Counted from the stretch's first letter, positions 38,449 to 48,533 are shown. The stretch: 64,000 nt of DNA from Limisphaera sp. (GCA_025057755.1 JANWVC010000025.1:170581-234580); one strand, 5' to 3'. Numbers and translations are program-made. Notes: generated from the letters alone by a model not told the origin.

Positions 38449-40317
38449 TTAGTCTTCCCAAATCATGTCAGCTACCGTGCGGCCTGCGGGAATGAAGGGC
38501 AAAACATGTTCGGTGTAAGGCACCACCACGTCCAACACGTAAGGCTCTTCCGCAACCAGCATGCGTTGCAAGGCAGCCCGGAGATCGCGTTTGTACATGA
38601 TCCGCTCGCACTTGACGTTGAAGCTGGCACACATCTGCACGTAGTCAGGATAGATCTGACGGCGATTCTCCGGGTCGCCGAGATAAGTATGACCGCGGTT
38701 GCCGCCATAGAATTTGTCTTCCCATTGCACGACCATGCCGAGGTGCTGGTTGTTCAGAATAATTGCCTTGGCGGCGATCCGCTCGATGTGAGCCAGAGCC
38801 AGCTCCTGGACATTCATGAGGAATGAGCCATCACCATCAATGTCAATGACCTGTCGGTCCGGGCGAGCGACCTTGATTCCGATGGCAGCCGGCCATCCGA
38901 AACCCATAGCGCCCAGTCCTCCGCTGGTGATGAACTGGCGAGGTTCCTTATACCGATAAAATTGCGCAGCCCACATTTGATGCTGGCCCACCCCCGTCGT
39001 GATGATGGCTTCGCCGCGGGTGAGCTCATGCAGCATTTCGATCACCATCTGAGGCAGAATCACCTCGCTTTCCATGCCTCGCAAGTGATCCTGCATGTGT
39101 TGAGACTTGAGAACCTCTTCGGTAATTCGGTACCGGAACGGAGCCCGCCGTTTCCATTCGGCAATCTGCGCATGCCACGCATCGAACCGCTTCTGGATGG
39201 GTCGCTCCCGCAGCATGGCGTTGAGCCGCCGCAACGCGTATCCGATGTCACTGTGCACGGGCAGATGGGCCTTCCGATTCTTGTTGTGCTCGGCCGCGTC
39301 AATGTCGATATGGACGATCGTGCCGTGCTTGCAAAACTCTTCGACCTTTCCGGTGACGCGATCGTCGAAACGAACGCCGAAGGCCAGCAACAGATCCGCC
39401 CCATCCTTGACTTTGACCATGGGTTCGTTCGGACTCCTTCGGGGTCGGTACTCTCCATTAACGGCCCAATTCGCATAAGCGGCGCCGTGCATGCCAAGCC
39501 AGCGGAGCGACAGCGGATGGTCCTCCGGAAAGGCGCCAATGCCCATTAAGGTCGTGGTTACGGGAATACCAGTTCGCTCTGCGAATTCTTTCAAATCCGC
39601 GGCCGCATTGGCACTGATAATCCCCCCGCCCACGTAGAGCACTGGTCGTTCCGATTGCTCGATCAGCCCGAGAATCTCATTCAATTCAAGATCGGACGCT
39701 TTCGGGCACGGGTCATAGCCGCGGAATTTAACCTCGGCTGGAAAGAAGGGCTGCGTCCGGGCTTGCTGCACGTTCTTGGGCAGGTCGATGACCACCGGAC
39801 CTGGACGGCCGGTCTGCGCCAGGTAGAACGCTTCTTTCACAATCCTGGCCAGATCATTGATGTCCGTGACCAAGTAACTGTGTTTCACAATAGGCAGCGT
39901 GATGCCGAACATGTCGGTCTCTTGAAACGCACTGCGGCCGATCATGTGTGTCGGAACTTGACCGGTGATAGCGACCAGAGGAACGGAATCCATGTACGCA
40001 TCTGCGATGGCGGTGATCAGGTTGGTCGCCCCTGGACCGCTTGTGGTCATAACCACACCGGCGCGTCCTGTGGCCCGTGCATAACCTTCTGCCGCAAAGC
40101 CGCCCCCCTGCTCGTGTCGGGGCAAATAGACGCGAATCTTGCGCGAGCGGGTCAGCGCCTGATGCACCTCCATGCTGGCCCCGCCCGGATATGCGAAGAT
40201 CGTATCCACACCCTCCCGCTCCAGGGCAGCCACCAAGATTTCGCTGCCGGTCATCATGGGGCCCAACTCACCCCGACGCGTCACCGTTGTTTCGGATATG
40301 ATGGTCTGAGTACTCAT
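38449..40317 (-). CDS. ilvB: Acetolactate synthase large (catalytic) subunit
   Basis: Condenses two pyruvates, or pyruvate with 2-ketobutyrate, in valine/leucine/isoleucine synthesis, using TPP and FAD. 622 aa from the ATG at 40317; the open frame to 40485 lies inside the leader and is not coding. Markers: [22 protein letters not shown] (activating Glu context), [36 protein letters not shown], and the TPP motif [17 protein letters not shown]. The small regulatory subunit ilvN, often adjacent, is absent here: a terminator follows directly. A valine-rich leader peptide and attenuator lie upstream (40359-40490). Confidence 0.95.
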   Translation of the reverse strand: MSTQTIISETTVTRRGELGPMMTGSEILVAALEREGVDTIFAYPGGASMEVHQALTRSRKIRVYLPRHEQGGGFAAEGYARATGRAGVVMTTSGPGATNLITAIADAYMDSVPLVAITGQVPTHMIGRSAFQETDMFGITLPIVKHSYLVTDINDLARIVKEAFYLAQTGRPGPVVIDLPKNVQQARTQPFFPAEVKFRGYDPCPKASDLELNEILGLIEQSERPVLYVGGGIISANAAADLKEFAERTGIPVTTTLMGIGAFPEDHPLSLRWLGMHGAAYANWAVNGEYRPRRSPNEPMVKVKDGADLLLAFGVRFDDRVTGKVEEFCKHGTIVHIDIDAAEHNKNRKAHLPVHSDIGYALRRLNAMLRERPIQKRFDAWHAQIAEWKRRAPFRYRITEEVLKSQHMQDHLRGMESEVILPQMVIEMLHELTRGEAIITTGVGQHQMWAAQFYRYKEPRQFITSGGLGAMGFGWPAAIGIKVARPDRQVIDIDGDGSFLMNVQELALAHIERIAAKAIILNNQHLGMVVQWEDKFYGGNRGHTYLGDPENRRQIYPDYVQMCASFNVKCERIMYKRDLRAALQRMLVAEEPYVLDVVVPYTEHVLPFIPAGRTVADMIWED

Positions 40318-40358
40318 AGCTGTTTCTCGTTGTCGGCCGGAGCGGTCATGGAGCAAAC

Positions 40359-40389
40359 AAAAAACCCACGACCGTCGCCAGCCGTGGGT
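40359..40389 (-). terminator. Attenuator hairpin in the ilvB leader
   Basis: On the reverse strand, ACCCACG (40389-40383) pairs perfectly with CGTGGGT (40370-40364) around a 12-base loop and runs straight into six T. It sits 17 bases after the leader-peptide stop and about 42 bases before the ilvB ATG, the place expected of a transcription attenuator. A competing helix is possible just upstream between GACAAG and CTTGTC (forward-strand 40414-40419 and 40391-40396). Confidence 0.85.
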
Positions 40390-40406
40390 CCTTGTCCAAA
40401 CTACGC

Positions 40407-40490
40407 TCACTTTCGACAAGAGCCAACGGCGGCGCCGCCGGATACAACGACGACCCGCAGTACGGCTACTTGTCGAACTTGCCACAACAT
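40407..40490 (-). CDS. ilvB leader peptide (ivbL-like, valine-rich)
   Basis: A 27-codon frame (ATG 40490, TGA 40407) whose core reads VAVLRVVVV: eight Val and two Leu codons, no Ile. Residues 13-16 are four consecutive valines (GTC GTC GTT GTA). This closely parallels the E. coli ivbL leader, whose ribosome stalling under valine/leucine shortage lets transcription continue into ilvB. Codons 17-22 coincide with a perfect GC palindrome (CGGCGGCGCCGCCG, 40427-40440), a plausible pause or protector hairpin. The peptide probably has no function beyond translation-coupled regulation. Confidence 0.85.
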   Translation of the reverse strand: MLWQVRQVAVLRVVVVSGGAAVGSCRK

Positions 40491-40499
40491 TGTATCACC

Positions 40500-40527
40500 A
40501 CTTTACGATCTAACCGAGTCAAGTCAA
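40500..40527 (-). promoter_or_regulatory. Candidate promoter of the ilvB leader transcript
   Basis: Reverse strand TTGACT (40527-40522), 16-base spacer, TAAAGT (40505-40500). Start of transcription would fall about 3 bases before the leader-peptide ATG, making the leader message nearly leaderless; no Shine-Dalgarno is visible before that ATG, which fits. Confidence 0.4.
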
Positions 40528-41613
40528 GCGTTAAACTGGACCCGAAAGGAGGCTGAATCGTGCGCGGCTTGAACGATGCATCGGGCCAATCGAGTGCCAG
40601 ATCAGCTGGCGATGCAGCCGCTCGGGAACCGCGCCGCCTGCGGCTGTCTCTTGCAACACACCGGACACACGCTTTCGCCACCTCATTTCAGTCCGAGGTC
40701 CGATCCGTGAGCGCGGGCTTCAGCGTGGCAGAAGCAGACCCAACCGTGGGGTCCTATCGCGCACGGCCATGGCACGGTTGCAGGCTAGGAGTTGCAACGA
40801 GTGCTGAATGCGGCGAACGCATTTGGATCATTCGATCGCTTACCGGTTCCGCAGCATGAGCAGTTGTTAACCTCAGAACCCTCCGACCCGCTATCCAGCC
40901 CAGCGCCCACGAGGACACTGGAAATGCTAGTGGCGTGAAAGCTGCCAGCTTCGTCCCGCAGGTCGTGCCTGCCATGGGCGACTACAGGGTTTCAAACACC
41001 AATGGCCCCTCCGCTCGAAAACAGAATCGCCTCTGCATGCGACTGGCGCGAACATGTCAGAGGCAAGGCAGTCACCTGTTTTCTCATGAGCATCGCCACC
41101 AAGAGAAAGGGAGCGTGAGGGCAAAAAGGGATGGAAAAAAACACGGGATTGGGTGTTAAGGGGCGCCCGTGATTAGTGTGGGGAAATAGGGTGAGGGATA
41201 AGTTTCCCAAGTGGGTGCACAAGAGGCTCAGCTTCTTCTAGATCTCAGTAATTCATTGCAGTGCAGTATGTTATGCGATTGGTGACCCGTGTCACGGGGT
41301 GACTGGGGAACAGGTGAAGGCGGTTGACCTGCCGCGCCCTTTAGTTAGGAAAAGTAGTCCCAACTGTTGTGTGGTTTGGCCGATCCGGCCGTGAAATCGT
41401 TCGTTTGAGTTGAGGGAGGCATCAAGTTTTGGAATTCGGGGATCAAGCTTAAGGTGATCAGCTGATTTCCCCAACTTGTTCAGCGTCCATCTGAGGGAGT
41501 CAGGTCCAAGGAAACACCGAGCGCGAGCTTGCATTCGGGTTCAACCCTCAGCATGCTGCCAGTACGGGACTGCCTGCATGTGGCTCCCGAGGGCGTGAGG
41601 TTTGAAGACCAGC
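40528..41613. other. Long intergenic region between ilvB and the 627-aa gene
   Basis: About 1.1 kb without a credible gene. Short frames present do not look coding. No tRNA, tmRNA, SRP or RNase P signature was recognised. Notable parts are a G/A-rich stretch (~41100-41220), a 13-bp dyad CCCGTGtCACGGG (41286-41298) and a small GGCCG/CGGCC inverted repeat near 41378-41390. A structured RNA or large control region is possible but not shown. Confidence 0.45.
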
Positions 41614-43497
41614 ATGAGCACGTTGCCGGAACACGAGTTCGATTTGGAAAAGCTCTTTCTGCCTGCTTGGGCGACAGAGCCGCCCAAGCCGCCGGTGAGC
41701 GCCCGAGGCCGTGAGGATGCGCCCGGGGGCGAGCGAAAGGGCTTCCGGCGCAATCGGGATCGAGTTCGCACCAAGGCGGTTCGAACGACTCCGGGCCATC
41801 CCGCAACAGGTTCGGCTCCGGGACCGGCTTTTAGCAAACCGACCGGGGCGGTGCCCGGCGGCAAAGCTGGGCGACAGCCGCTCCCGGACCTGGAGGTGCG
41901 TTTGATACCGGATCCGAAAGGGGCGGAACACGTGGCACGGCGCATTCGTAGCACTGGACGCGCCTTCCCCTTGTTCGACATTGCAAAGCTGTTTCTGGAA
42001 AGGCCAGAGCGTTATAGCATCGAAATCCGGGTCAAAAAAAAGTCGGACGGAACCGTGCGTCAGCCTTTGTTCCTTTGCGCCCTGGATGACACTGCGTGGC
42101 TATCGGCTGACGAAGTGGTCGCTCACGTCTTGGAAAAGCACTTTGACACCTTTTACCAAGCGGAGCGAACGCCCACGGAACCGCCCAAGGGCAAGTACAC
42201 TTTTGTGGCCCAATGTGGTTACAGTGGCGTGATTCTTGGTCCTCCCAATCATCACGACTATCCTAACCGGTTGCGCCAGCTGCACGCGGAGCGGTTTGCG
42301 CATATCCCGTTTGAAACCTATAAGGCGCGCGTCAAGATCGTGCGCGACGAGACCGTGGTAAAGCAATGGTTGGAAGAGCAAAGTTGGAAAACAGAATACA
42401 TTTGCCTGAATGTGCCCGAACCGCTGCGCCTTGGTAGCCGTGAAGCAGTGGAGCGCCACTTCCGTGAAGTTCATGCTCCAACCCTTGTGCGGGAGGTCGA
42501 GCTGGTAACCTTGCCGGGTACAAAAGTGCAGGACATTCCGTGTCGTCCTCTGGCACGATTGGTTCGGCACGCAGTCGAGGAGCAACGAAGATTCCCATTG
42601 CAAATCGCTACTGCATTGAGCCAGCAGTTTGCCGCACACGGCCTGCAGTTTTTCAAGGTCAACCGAACCATCACTCACGTATCGGTGGCCCGGCCGCATT
42701 ATCTCGACATCGAGACCACGCCGGTTTCTCTGAATGTCCGTCAGATTGTGCAGTTCATCTTGCAACACCCCGGATGTAATCGGCGGGATTTGATCGAGGC
42801 TTTGGCGCCCTCACCGAAAGGGGAGGCGCCTAGTGGCGCTCCGGCACCTTCTGCCACCGAACCAACCTCGGCTGCTTCCCCCAGCGCTCCGCAAGTTGCT
42901 CCGGCCAACGAAACTGCGGCTGGGCAGGCCGACCAGTTGCATTATCCGGCACCAACCCCTGAGCAAACCCAGTTGATTGCAGACTTACATTGGCTCATCC
43001 ATCAGGGGCACGTGATTGAATTCTCCAACGGACGGCTGGAGGTCGCTAAAAAGCCGGCTCCAAAGCCGGCTCCTGTGGCGAAAGCTCAGGGCAAGGAGAG
43101 AACCGGTGCCATCGGGGCGCCGGCCGAATCCAGCTCGCAAACCGGCGTTACCATGGCGCAGCCCGCGCCCAATGCGACCGAGACGGGCACCGAGCGCGTT
43201 GCCGGTGAGATCGAAGCTGGCGGAGCAAACGAAGTGCGCGAATCCACGCAGTCCGCCACTGCCGGTTCGACCTTAGCCGCTATCTGCGGCAGCTCGGTCA
43301 CGGCCTGTGACTCACCCATCAAACCGGAGGTTGCGACCTCCTCAAGTGATTCGGAATCCTCTCTGTTGCAGTCGACAGGGGACAGCGCCGCCAGTGGACT
43401 GAAGCCGACGCCCCATAACGATGCCGATCTCGCCGCCGGAGACACGCCTGCGATTGCTCCGGCCGAAACGACTCGACCGCCGGGCACGACTCCCTGA
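41614..43497 (+). CDS. Uncharacterised 627-aa protein with low-complexity tail
   Basis: Not recognised. Starts at the ATG 41614, with a GAGG 13 bases upstream; a TTG at 41602 is the other option. Residues ~1-90 are basic and Pro/Gly-rich. Residues ~95-395 form a well-structured region with IPDPKGAEHVARRIRSTGRAFPLFD, FVAQCGYSGVILGPPNHHDY and LHAERFAHIPFETYKARV, apparently with two related helical segments (WLEEQSWKTEY; AVERHFREVHAPTLV). A possible winged-helix-like part (NVRQIVQFILQHPGCNRRDLIEAL) and a second similar one near residue 450 flank an Ala/Pro linker. The last ~130 residues are Ala/Ser/Thr/Pro-rich. No signal peptide, so probably cytoplasmic; a nucleic-acid role is speculation. Confidence 0.75.
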   Translation: MSTLPEHEFDLEKLFLPAWATEPPKPPVSARGREDAPGGERKGFRRNRDRVRTKAVRTTPGHPATGSAPGPAFSKPTGAVPGGKAGRQPLPDLEVRLIPDPKGAEHVARRIRSTGRAFPLFDIAKLFLERPERYSIEIRVKKKSDGTVRQPLFLCALDDTAWLSADEVVAHVLEKHFDTFYQAERTPTEPPKGKYTFVAQCGYSGVILGPPNHHDYPNRLRQLHAERFAHIPFETYKARVKIVRDETVVKQWLEEQSWKTEYICLNVPEPLRLGSREAVERHFREVHAPTLVREVELVTLPGTKVQDIPCRPLARLVRHAVEEQRRFPLQIATALSQQFAAHGLQFFKVNRTITHVSVARPHYLDIETTPVSLNVRQIVQFILQHPGCNRRDLIEALAPSPKGEAPSGAPAPSATEPTSAASPSAPQVAPANETAAGQADQLHYPAPTPEQTQLIADLHWLIHQGHVIEFSNGRLEVAKKPAPKPAPVAKAQGKERTGAIGAPAESSSQTGVTMAQPAPNATETGTERVAGEIEAGGANEVRESTQSATAGSTLAAICGSSVTACDSPIKPEVATSSSDSESSLLQSTGDSAASGLKPTPHNDADLAAGDTPAIAPAETTRPPGTTP

Positions 43498-43720
43498 GGG
43501 CGCAATCGGTTTGGGAAAGAAAGTTGCGCTTGAGAAACCGTGCCCGGGGCTGGCCCTGGCAGTTCTTGAGTGAACGGGATTAACGCCATTAAGACGATTC
43601 GTGGGATGAGCGCGCCGCTCGTGATTGCTTGCTCCTTCCCTAATGGCCTACTCGCCAGAGCGTTCCGAGCCTTTTGCGAACACTTGCGACACTGGGACAG
43701 CCGTTCCTAACCTTGGCAAC

Positions 43721-45091
43721 ATGACCGACGACACCATTGCGGCCATCGCAACGCCTCCTGGCGAGGGCGGCTTGGCTGTGATTCGTATTTCCGGACCTGA
43801 GGCACTCGCTATTGCTGACCGGATTTTCCATCCGGCGGGCAAACGTGGCTGCAAACCGTCGGAAGCCCCAACCCATACATTGCACTATGGTCATATTCAC
43901 CGGCAGGGGCAACGCATTGACGAGGTCTTGTTGGCTGTCATGCGGCGGCCGCGTACCTACACAAGGGAAGACGTGGTGGAGATTTCCTGCCATGGCGGGC
44001 CTTTGGTAACTCGGCTGGTCTTGCAAGCCGTGTTAGAAGCGGGTGCCCGACACGCTCAACCAGGGGAGTTTACCCGTCGCGCATTCCTAAACGGGCGGCT
44101 TGACCTTACTCAGGCGGAGGCTGTGGCGGATTTCATTGCGGCGCGCACGGAGCGAGCGCTCGCTGCCGCACGGGCACAATTGGGCGGCGGTTTGTCCCGA
44201 CGTCTCCACCAATTGCGGGACGAGCTCATGCTGGCGCTTGCGCATGTCGAGGCCCAGATCGATTTTCCCGAGGATGACCTTGCCACTGATACGCGCGAGG
44301 CAATTATCGCTCGCCTGGAGGCGGGGCTGCGCTGGGTGGAAGAGCTGCTTCGGACTGCTGAGGAAGGCCAGATTTTGCGCCAAGGGATTCGCGCGGCCAT
44401 TGTCGGTCGCCCCAACGTGGGCAAATCCAGCCTTTTAAACCTCTTGCTGGGCCAAGAGCGTGCGATCGTTTCGCCCCGGCCTGGTACCACGCGCGACACG
44501 ATTGAGGAAACCGCCAACATCCGGGGCATCCCGGTGGTTTTGGTTGATACGGCCGGCGTGCGAGAGGCGCGCGATGAGATCGAACAGGAGGGGATCCGGC
44601 GGAGTCACCAAGCCGTGACGCATGCCGATCTTCTGTTGCACGTATTGGATCGATCCGAGCCGTGGACAGCGGAAGATCAGCAGCTGTGGACCCAGTTTGC
44701 CCGTCGCCGCCGCTTAGTGGTCCTCAATAAGGCTGATCTGCCAGCGCGGCTGGTGCTGCCCGAAACGAGCGAGCCCCGCGTGGAGATTTCCTGTCGTACA
44801 GGTGAAGGCTTGGAAAACCTCAAAAGTGCGCTTGAGAACTTAATCTGGTCCGGTCGCCAACCGACGCACGAAGCCTCGGAGGCCTGCATTAATCAGCGGC
44901 ATCAGGGCGTGCTCCTTCGGGTTCGACAATCGTTGGTTCATGCGCTGACCTCGTTGCGCGCTGGCCTACCCTTGGATCTCGTTGCCGTAGACATGCGAGC
45001 GGCAACGGACGCCCTGGGTGAACTTGTGGGTCAAACAGCTACCGAGGACCTGTTGGACCTTATTTTCAGCCGATTTTGCATTGGTAAATGA
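43721..45091 (+). CDS. mnmE: tRNA modification GTPase MnmE
   Basis: With MnmG it makes the 5-carboxymethylaminomethyl group on wobble U34 of tRNAs. 456 aa from the ATG at 43721 (MTDDTIAAIATPPGEGG); the frame is open to 43625 without homology-like sequence. The N-terminal folate-binding domain includes TREDVVEISCHGG. The G domain is inserted in the helical domain: G1 GRPNVGKSSLL, G2 PGTTRDTIEE, G3 DTAG, G4 NKAD. The C-terminus ends in the invariant CIGK whose cysteine is conserved. Convergent with the symporter gene, 25 bases apart. Confidence 0.96.
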   Translation: MTDDTIAAIATPPGEGGLAVIRISGPEALAIADRIFHPAGKRGCKPSEAPTHTLHYGHIHRQGQRIDEVLLAVMRRPRTYTREDVVEISCHGGPLVTRLVLQAVLEAGARHAQPGEFTRRAFLNGRLDLTQAEAVADFIAARTERALAAARAQLGGGLSRRLHQLRDELMLALAHVEAQIDFPEDDLATDTREAIIARLEAGLRWVEELLRTAEEGQILRQGIRAAIVGRPNVGKSSLLNLLLGQERAIVSPRPGTTRDTIEETANIRGIPVVLVDTAGVREARDEIEQEGIRRSHQAVTHADLLLHVLDRSEPWTAEDQQLWTQFARRRRLVVLNKADLPARLVLPETSEPRVEISCRTGEGLENLKSALENLIWSGRQPTHEASEACINQRHQGVLLRVRQSLVHALTSLRAGLPLDLVAVDMRAATDALGELVGQTATEDLLDLIFSRFCIGK

Positions 45092-45116
45092 CTTAAATGA
45101 CCTGCCTGCTGCCGTC

Positions 45117-46634
45117 TCATTGGTTGGCTGGATTCTCGTTCCTTGCTGATATGAAGCTGCGATACTTCCGGGAACGAAGCCATCCTCCGAGTGTGAACAG
45201 CACCCCGGTAGCCCATGTGGTTGCCGCGCCCAGCAGGGTGTACCATTGCCAGGACAACCAACCGGTGCGGCTCACCAGAGCCACAACCGCCAGGCCCGTA
45301 AAAAGACCTGCTGTTGCAGCAGGGGCGGTGACCCGCGCTGGTGTAAGCCCTAGCAAGAACAATCCTAGAACCGGACCGTTTGTGAAGGAGGTTAGAGCCA
45401 AAGCTTGGTCCACCACACGGGAAGGCAGACCTACTGCACCGCAGGCTACTCCGATCTGGACAGAACCCCACCACAACGTCAGCCACCGAGCCCCTTTCAA
45501 GGACTGCGGCTTCAACTGACTCGAGGTACGCGACCGTGGCCCGAAATCGGTGAAGCTTGCGGTCGCCAGCGAGTTCAACGATGAAGACAATGTGCTCATA
45601 GCTGCGGCAAAGACTGCGGCGACCACCAATCCACGGAAACCGACGGGCATCTGGGTCACCAGAAAATGGGCAAACACGCGATCCGGGTTTTTAGCCACGG
45701 TCTCGGGCAGCGGCTCCACGGTTACGTAAAAGGCAGCCAGTAAGGAACCGATCAACAAAAACAGACAGAATTGTACGAAGATTAGCAAGCCGCTGACCAG
45801 TACTGCCCGGGCAGCCTCGGCCCGATCCCGAGCACACAAGTAGCGTTGGACCATCATCTGATCAGTTCCGTGCGTGGCCAGCGTAAGGAAAGCGCCTCCG
45901 ATCAATCCGGCCCAAAAGGTGTAGTTGCGATCCCAATCCCAGCGAAAATCCAGGATCTGAAACTTGGCCCCACCCGCACTCAGGGACACCACTGTTTCCC
46001 AACCACCTGGGATTCTCTGCCACAGCACCCATGCGGCAACCATGCCACCCGCCAAGTATAGCCCTAACTGAACGACATCCGTCCAAATGACCGCCCGCAT
46101 ACCTCCCAGCCATGTGTACAAGATGGTGACCGTGCCGATCATCAAAATGGCCGTAGGGTCTTTCCACTCGGTCATGGCTACCAACACCCATGCTGTGGCC
46201 ATAAGGCGCAGACCATCCGCCACACTGCGCGTGGTGACAAACATAAGGGAGGCTGCTCGCCGAAGAAACCCGTTGAAGCGCTGTTCCAGCAACTGATAGA
46301 CCGTGAATAATTCCCCTCGAAAATACGCGGGCAAAAACAGCCATGTGACCAGCCCACGACCCAAGATTGTGCCCATGGCCAAGGACAAAAACGTCCAGTT
46401 ACCGCCTTCGCCCCGAACATTTGGCGCAAAAGCAAAAGCCGGCACACTCAGGAAGGTCACAGTGGAAGTTTCCGTGGCGACAATCGAACCGAGCACGGCC
46501 CACCAGGGGACCTGCCGACTCGATAAAAAGTAATCCCGCACATCCTGCACCCGCCGGCCGTAAAACCAACCCATTCCCAGGATCAGACCCAGGTACCCGG
46601 TCAATATGGACAGATCCAGAGGATGCAAACTCAC
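45117..46634 (-). CDS. Sodium:solute symporter family transporter
   Basis: About 505 aa, ~13 membrane helices, typical of the SSS (SLC5) family with the LeuT fold. GYLGLILGMGWFYGRR begins helix 1 and DYFLSSRQVPWWAVLGSIVATETSTVTFLSVP matches the helix 2 Na+-site region. TILYTWLGGMRAVIWTDVVQ is the SSS signature, and AAVFAAAMSTLSSSLNSLATASFTDF carries the helix 8 Ser/Thr Na2-type cluster. The substrate could be a sugar, sialic acid or another small solute. Start is GTG at 46634 or GTG at 46652; both are plausible. Confidence 0.88.
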   Translation of the reverse strand: MSLHPLDLSILTGYLGLILGMGWFYGRRVQDVRDYFLSSRQVPWWAVLGSIVATETSTVTFLSVPAFAFAPNVRGEGGNWTFLSLAMGTILGRGLVTWLFLPAYFRGELFTVYQLLEQRFNGFLRRAASLMFVTTRSVADGLRLMATAWVLVAMTEWKDPTAILMIGTVTILYTWLGGMRAVIWTDVVQLGLYLAGGMVAAWVLWQRIPGGWETVVSLSAGGAKFQILDFRWDWDRNYTFWAGLIGGAFLTLATHGTDQMMVQRYLCARDRAEAARAVLVSGLLIFVQFCLFLLIGSLLAAFYVTVEPLPETVAKNPDRVFAHFLVTQMPVGFRGLVVAAVFAAAMSTLSSSLNSLATASFTDFGPRSRTSSQLKPQSLKGARWLTLWWGSVQIGVACGAVGLPSRVVDQALALTSFTNGPVLGLFLLGLTPARVTAPAATAGLFTGLAVVALVSRTGWLSWQWYTLLGAATTWATGVLFTLGGWLRSRKYRSFISARNENPANQ

Positions 46635-46735
46635 CCAGCTCCACCCCCGCACGCTTGCCGTGTTGCTGCCACAGCGCCGTCAGATCCTTCGCCGAGCTAG
46701 GCCGGCCCTGGAAAGTGCAGCTTCCGCACTGGCTT

Positions 46736-48196
46736 TTACAGCAGTCGTCCCTGTGCCTGGTCCTGCAATAACGCTTCCACCAAAGAGTGGCGTTGCGTCC
46801 GCCGCCGCTCCATAATCTCCTTGTCGAGGGAAGGATCGTAAGGCACGGGGTAATCTCCGTTGTAGCAAGCCAGGCAAAAAGTGTCGCGTGCTCTTCCGAT
46901 CGCTTTCACCATACCCTCCAGGGACAGGTACTGAAGGGAATCTGCTTTAAGATAATGCCGGATTTCGTCGAGCGAATGATTGGCGGCCATGAGCTTGCTG
47001 CGATCCGGGAAATCGATCCCGTACACGCATGGAAACATGTGCGGGGGGCAACTCACCCGTACATGCACCTCCTTGGCACCCGCTTCTTTCAATGTATTGA
47101 CCCTCGCTTTGCAAGTGGTGCCCCGCACGATCGAGTCATCCACCACCACCACCCGCTTGCCGCGAACCAATTCGCCGATCAAGTTCAGTTTGACCCGCAC
47201 ATTAAAGTCCCGGATCAGTTGGGACGGCTGCAGGAAGCTGCGTCCCACATAATGGTTGCGCACAAAAGCCATCTCAAAAGGGATGCCGGATTCCAGCGCG
47301 TACCCCAGTGCAGCCGAGTTGCCACTGTCCGGGACCGGAATTACCAGGTCTGCGGCGACAGGGTGTTCACGGGCCAACTGCCGACCCATTTCTACCCGTG
47401 CCAGATGGACATTGCGCCCTTCCAGTACGCTGTCCGGCCGCGCAAAGTACACATACTCGAAGACACAGAAGGCCCGGCGTCGGTGCTCGGGAAATGCTTG
47501 GAGGCTCAACAATCCGCCCTCCCGAATGATGAGTATTTCGCCGGGCTGAATCTCACGTTCGTAATGAGCGTGAATCAGATCGAATGCGCACGTTTCACTG
47601 GCCACGACCCACGCGCCATCGACGCGGCCCAAAACAAGCGGGCGAAACCCATGCGGATCCCGGGCGGCGATCAGCTCACGCTCAGTCATGATGAGCAACG
47701 AATAAGCCCCCTCCAGACGCCGGATGGCATGCACCAACGAATTGGCTGAACCGTTCGGACCTGGTTGAGCCAACAAGTGCAGCACAATCTCGCTATCCAC
47801 CGTCGTTTGGAAAATGGAACCGGCGGATTCCAACTCCTCCCGGAGAACTGCTGCGTTGGTCAGATTCCCATTGTGTGCCACAGCAATCTTGCCGCGTGCA
47901 CAATCGACCGTCAGCGGTTGGGCGTTGTGAACCTGCGAGGAACCCGTGGTGGAGTAGCGTGTATGACCAATGGCCAAATGCCCTTTCAGCGACTGGAGCC
48001 GTTGGGCGTCAAAGACCTGTGGGACCAAACCCATGCCCTTATGGACGTCAAACCGATTGCCGTCCGACACCACGATTCCCGCACTTTCCTGCCCCCGGTG
48101 CTGCAGCGCAAAAAGTCCATAGTAGGTGAGCTCGGCTGCTTTCGGATGTCCGAAAACGCCGAATACGCCACAGTAATGCTTGGGGTATGCTTGCAT
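46736..48196 (-). CDS. purF: Amidophosphoribosyltransferase
   Basis: First committed step of purine synthesis: PRPP + glutamine to phosphoribosylamine. 486 aa from the ATG at 48196. An eight-residue propeptide precedes Cys in HYCGVFGVFGHP, which becomes the N-terminal nucleophile after cleavage. The glutamine amidotransferase half has YGLFALQHRGQESAGI; the PRPP loop is VVVVDDSIVRGTT. Cysteines for a [4Fe-4S] cluster are present (RAFCVFEY, MFPCVYG, and CxxC in FCLACYNG), so it is the Bacillus-type oxygen-sensitive form. Not clustered with other purine genes. Confidence 0.95.
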   Translation of the reverse strand: MQAYPKHYCGVFGVFGHPKAAELTYYGLFALQHRGQESAGIVVSDGNRFDVHKGMGLVPQVFDAQRLQSLKGHLAIGHTRYSTTGSSQVHNAQPLTVDCARGKIAVAHNGNLTNAAVLREELESAGSIFQTTVDSEIVLHLLAQPGPNGSANSLVHAIRRLEGAYSLLIMTERELIAARDPHGFRPLVLGRVDGAWVVASETCAFDLIHAHYEREIQPGEILIIREGGLLSLQAFPEHRRRAFCVFEYVYFARPDSVLEGRNVHLARVEMGRQLAREHPVAADLVIPVPDSGNSAALGYALESGIPFEMAFVRNHYVGRSFLQPSQLIRDFNVRVKLNLIGELVRGKRVVVVDDSIVRGTTCKARVNTLKEAGAKEVHVRVSCPPHMFPCVYGIDFPDRSKLMAANHSLDEIRHYLKADSLQYLSLEGMVKAIGRARDTFCLACYNGDYPVPYDPSLDKEIMERRRTQRHSLVEALLQDQAQGRLL

Positions 48197-48533
48197 GCCC
48201 GCCCACAAGAAAACAACGGAACTATCCGACCATATCAACCATCCATGCGCAAGTGTGAACCCAGAAGGTTGCCTGCGCAAAGGGCTGGGTTTGCCTTCAA
48301 TTCGCCTTCCATGCAGCAGCTGGACGTGTAACTTTTAAGATCTGGCCGCCGGCGTTCCACAGAGGAGCCACGCTGACTCCAGGAAGCCAAGGCAACCTTG
48401 GGAGGCTTTAACCGGCCCCTTTTTGCATCCTGGATAAGGGCCCATGCTGCATTTGGTTGCTCGCTCAGCGGGCATGCGACGCATGCCGGCCATCAACCGA
48501 ACTTTTTCGCCATTCGATCTCGGCATCCCAGAC

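Noticed and set aside
40318..40485. N-terminal extension of the ilvB frame (Arg/Ser-rich)
   Set aside because: Out of frame with the leader peptide and overlapping the attenuator; acetolactate synthase homology begins after the ATG at 40317.
40560..41159. Short forward frames in the ilvB upstream gap
   Set aside because: Unbroken but compositionally random, no ribosome binding sites, no recognisable motif.
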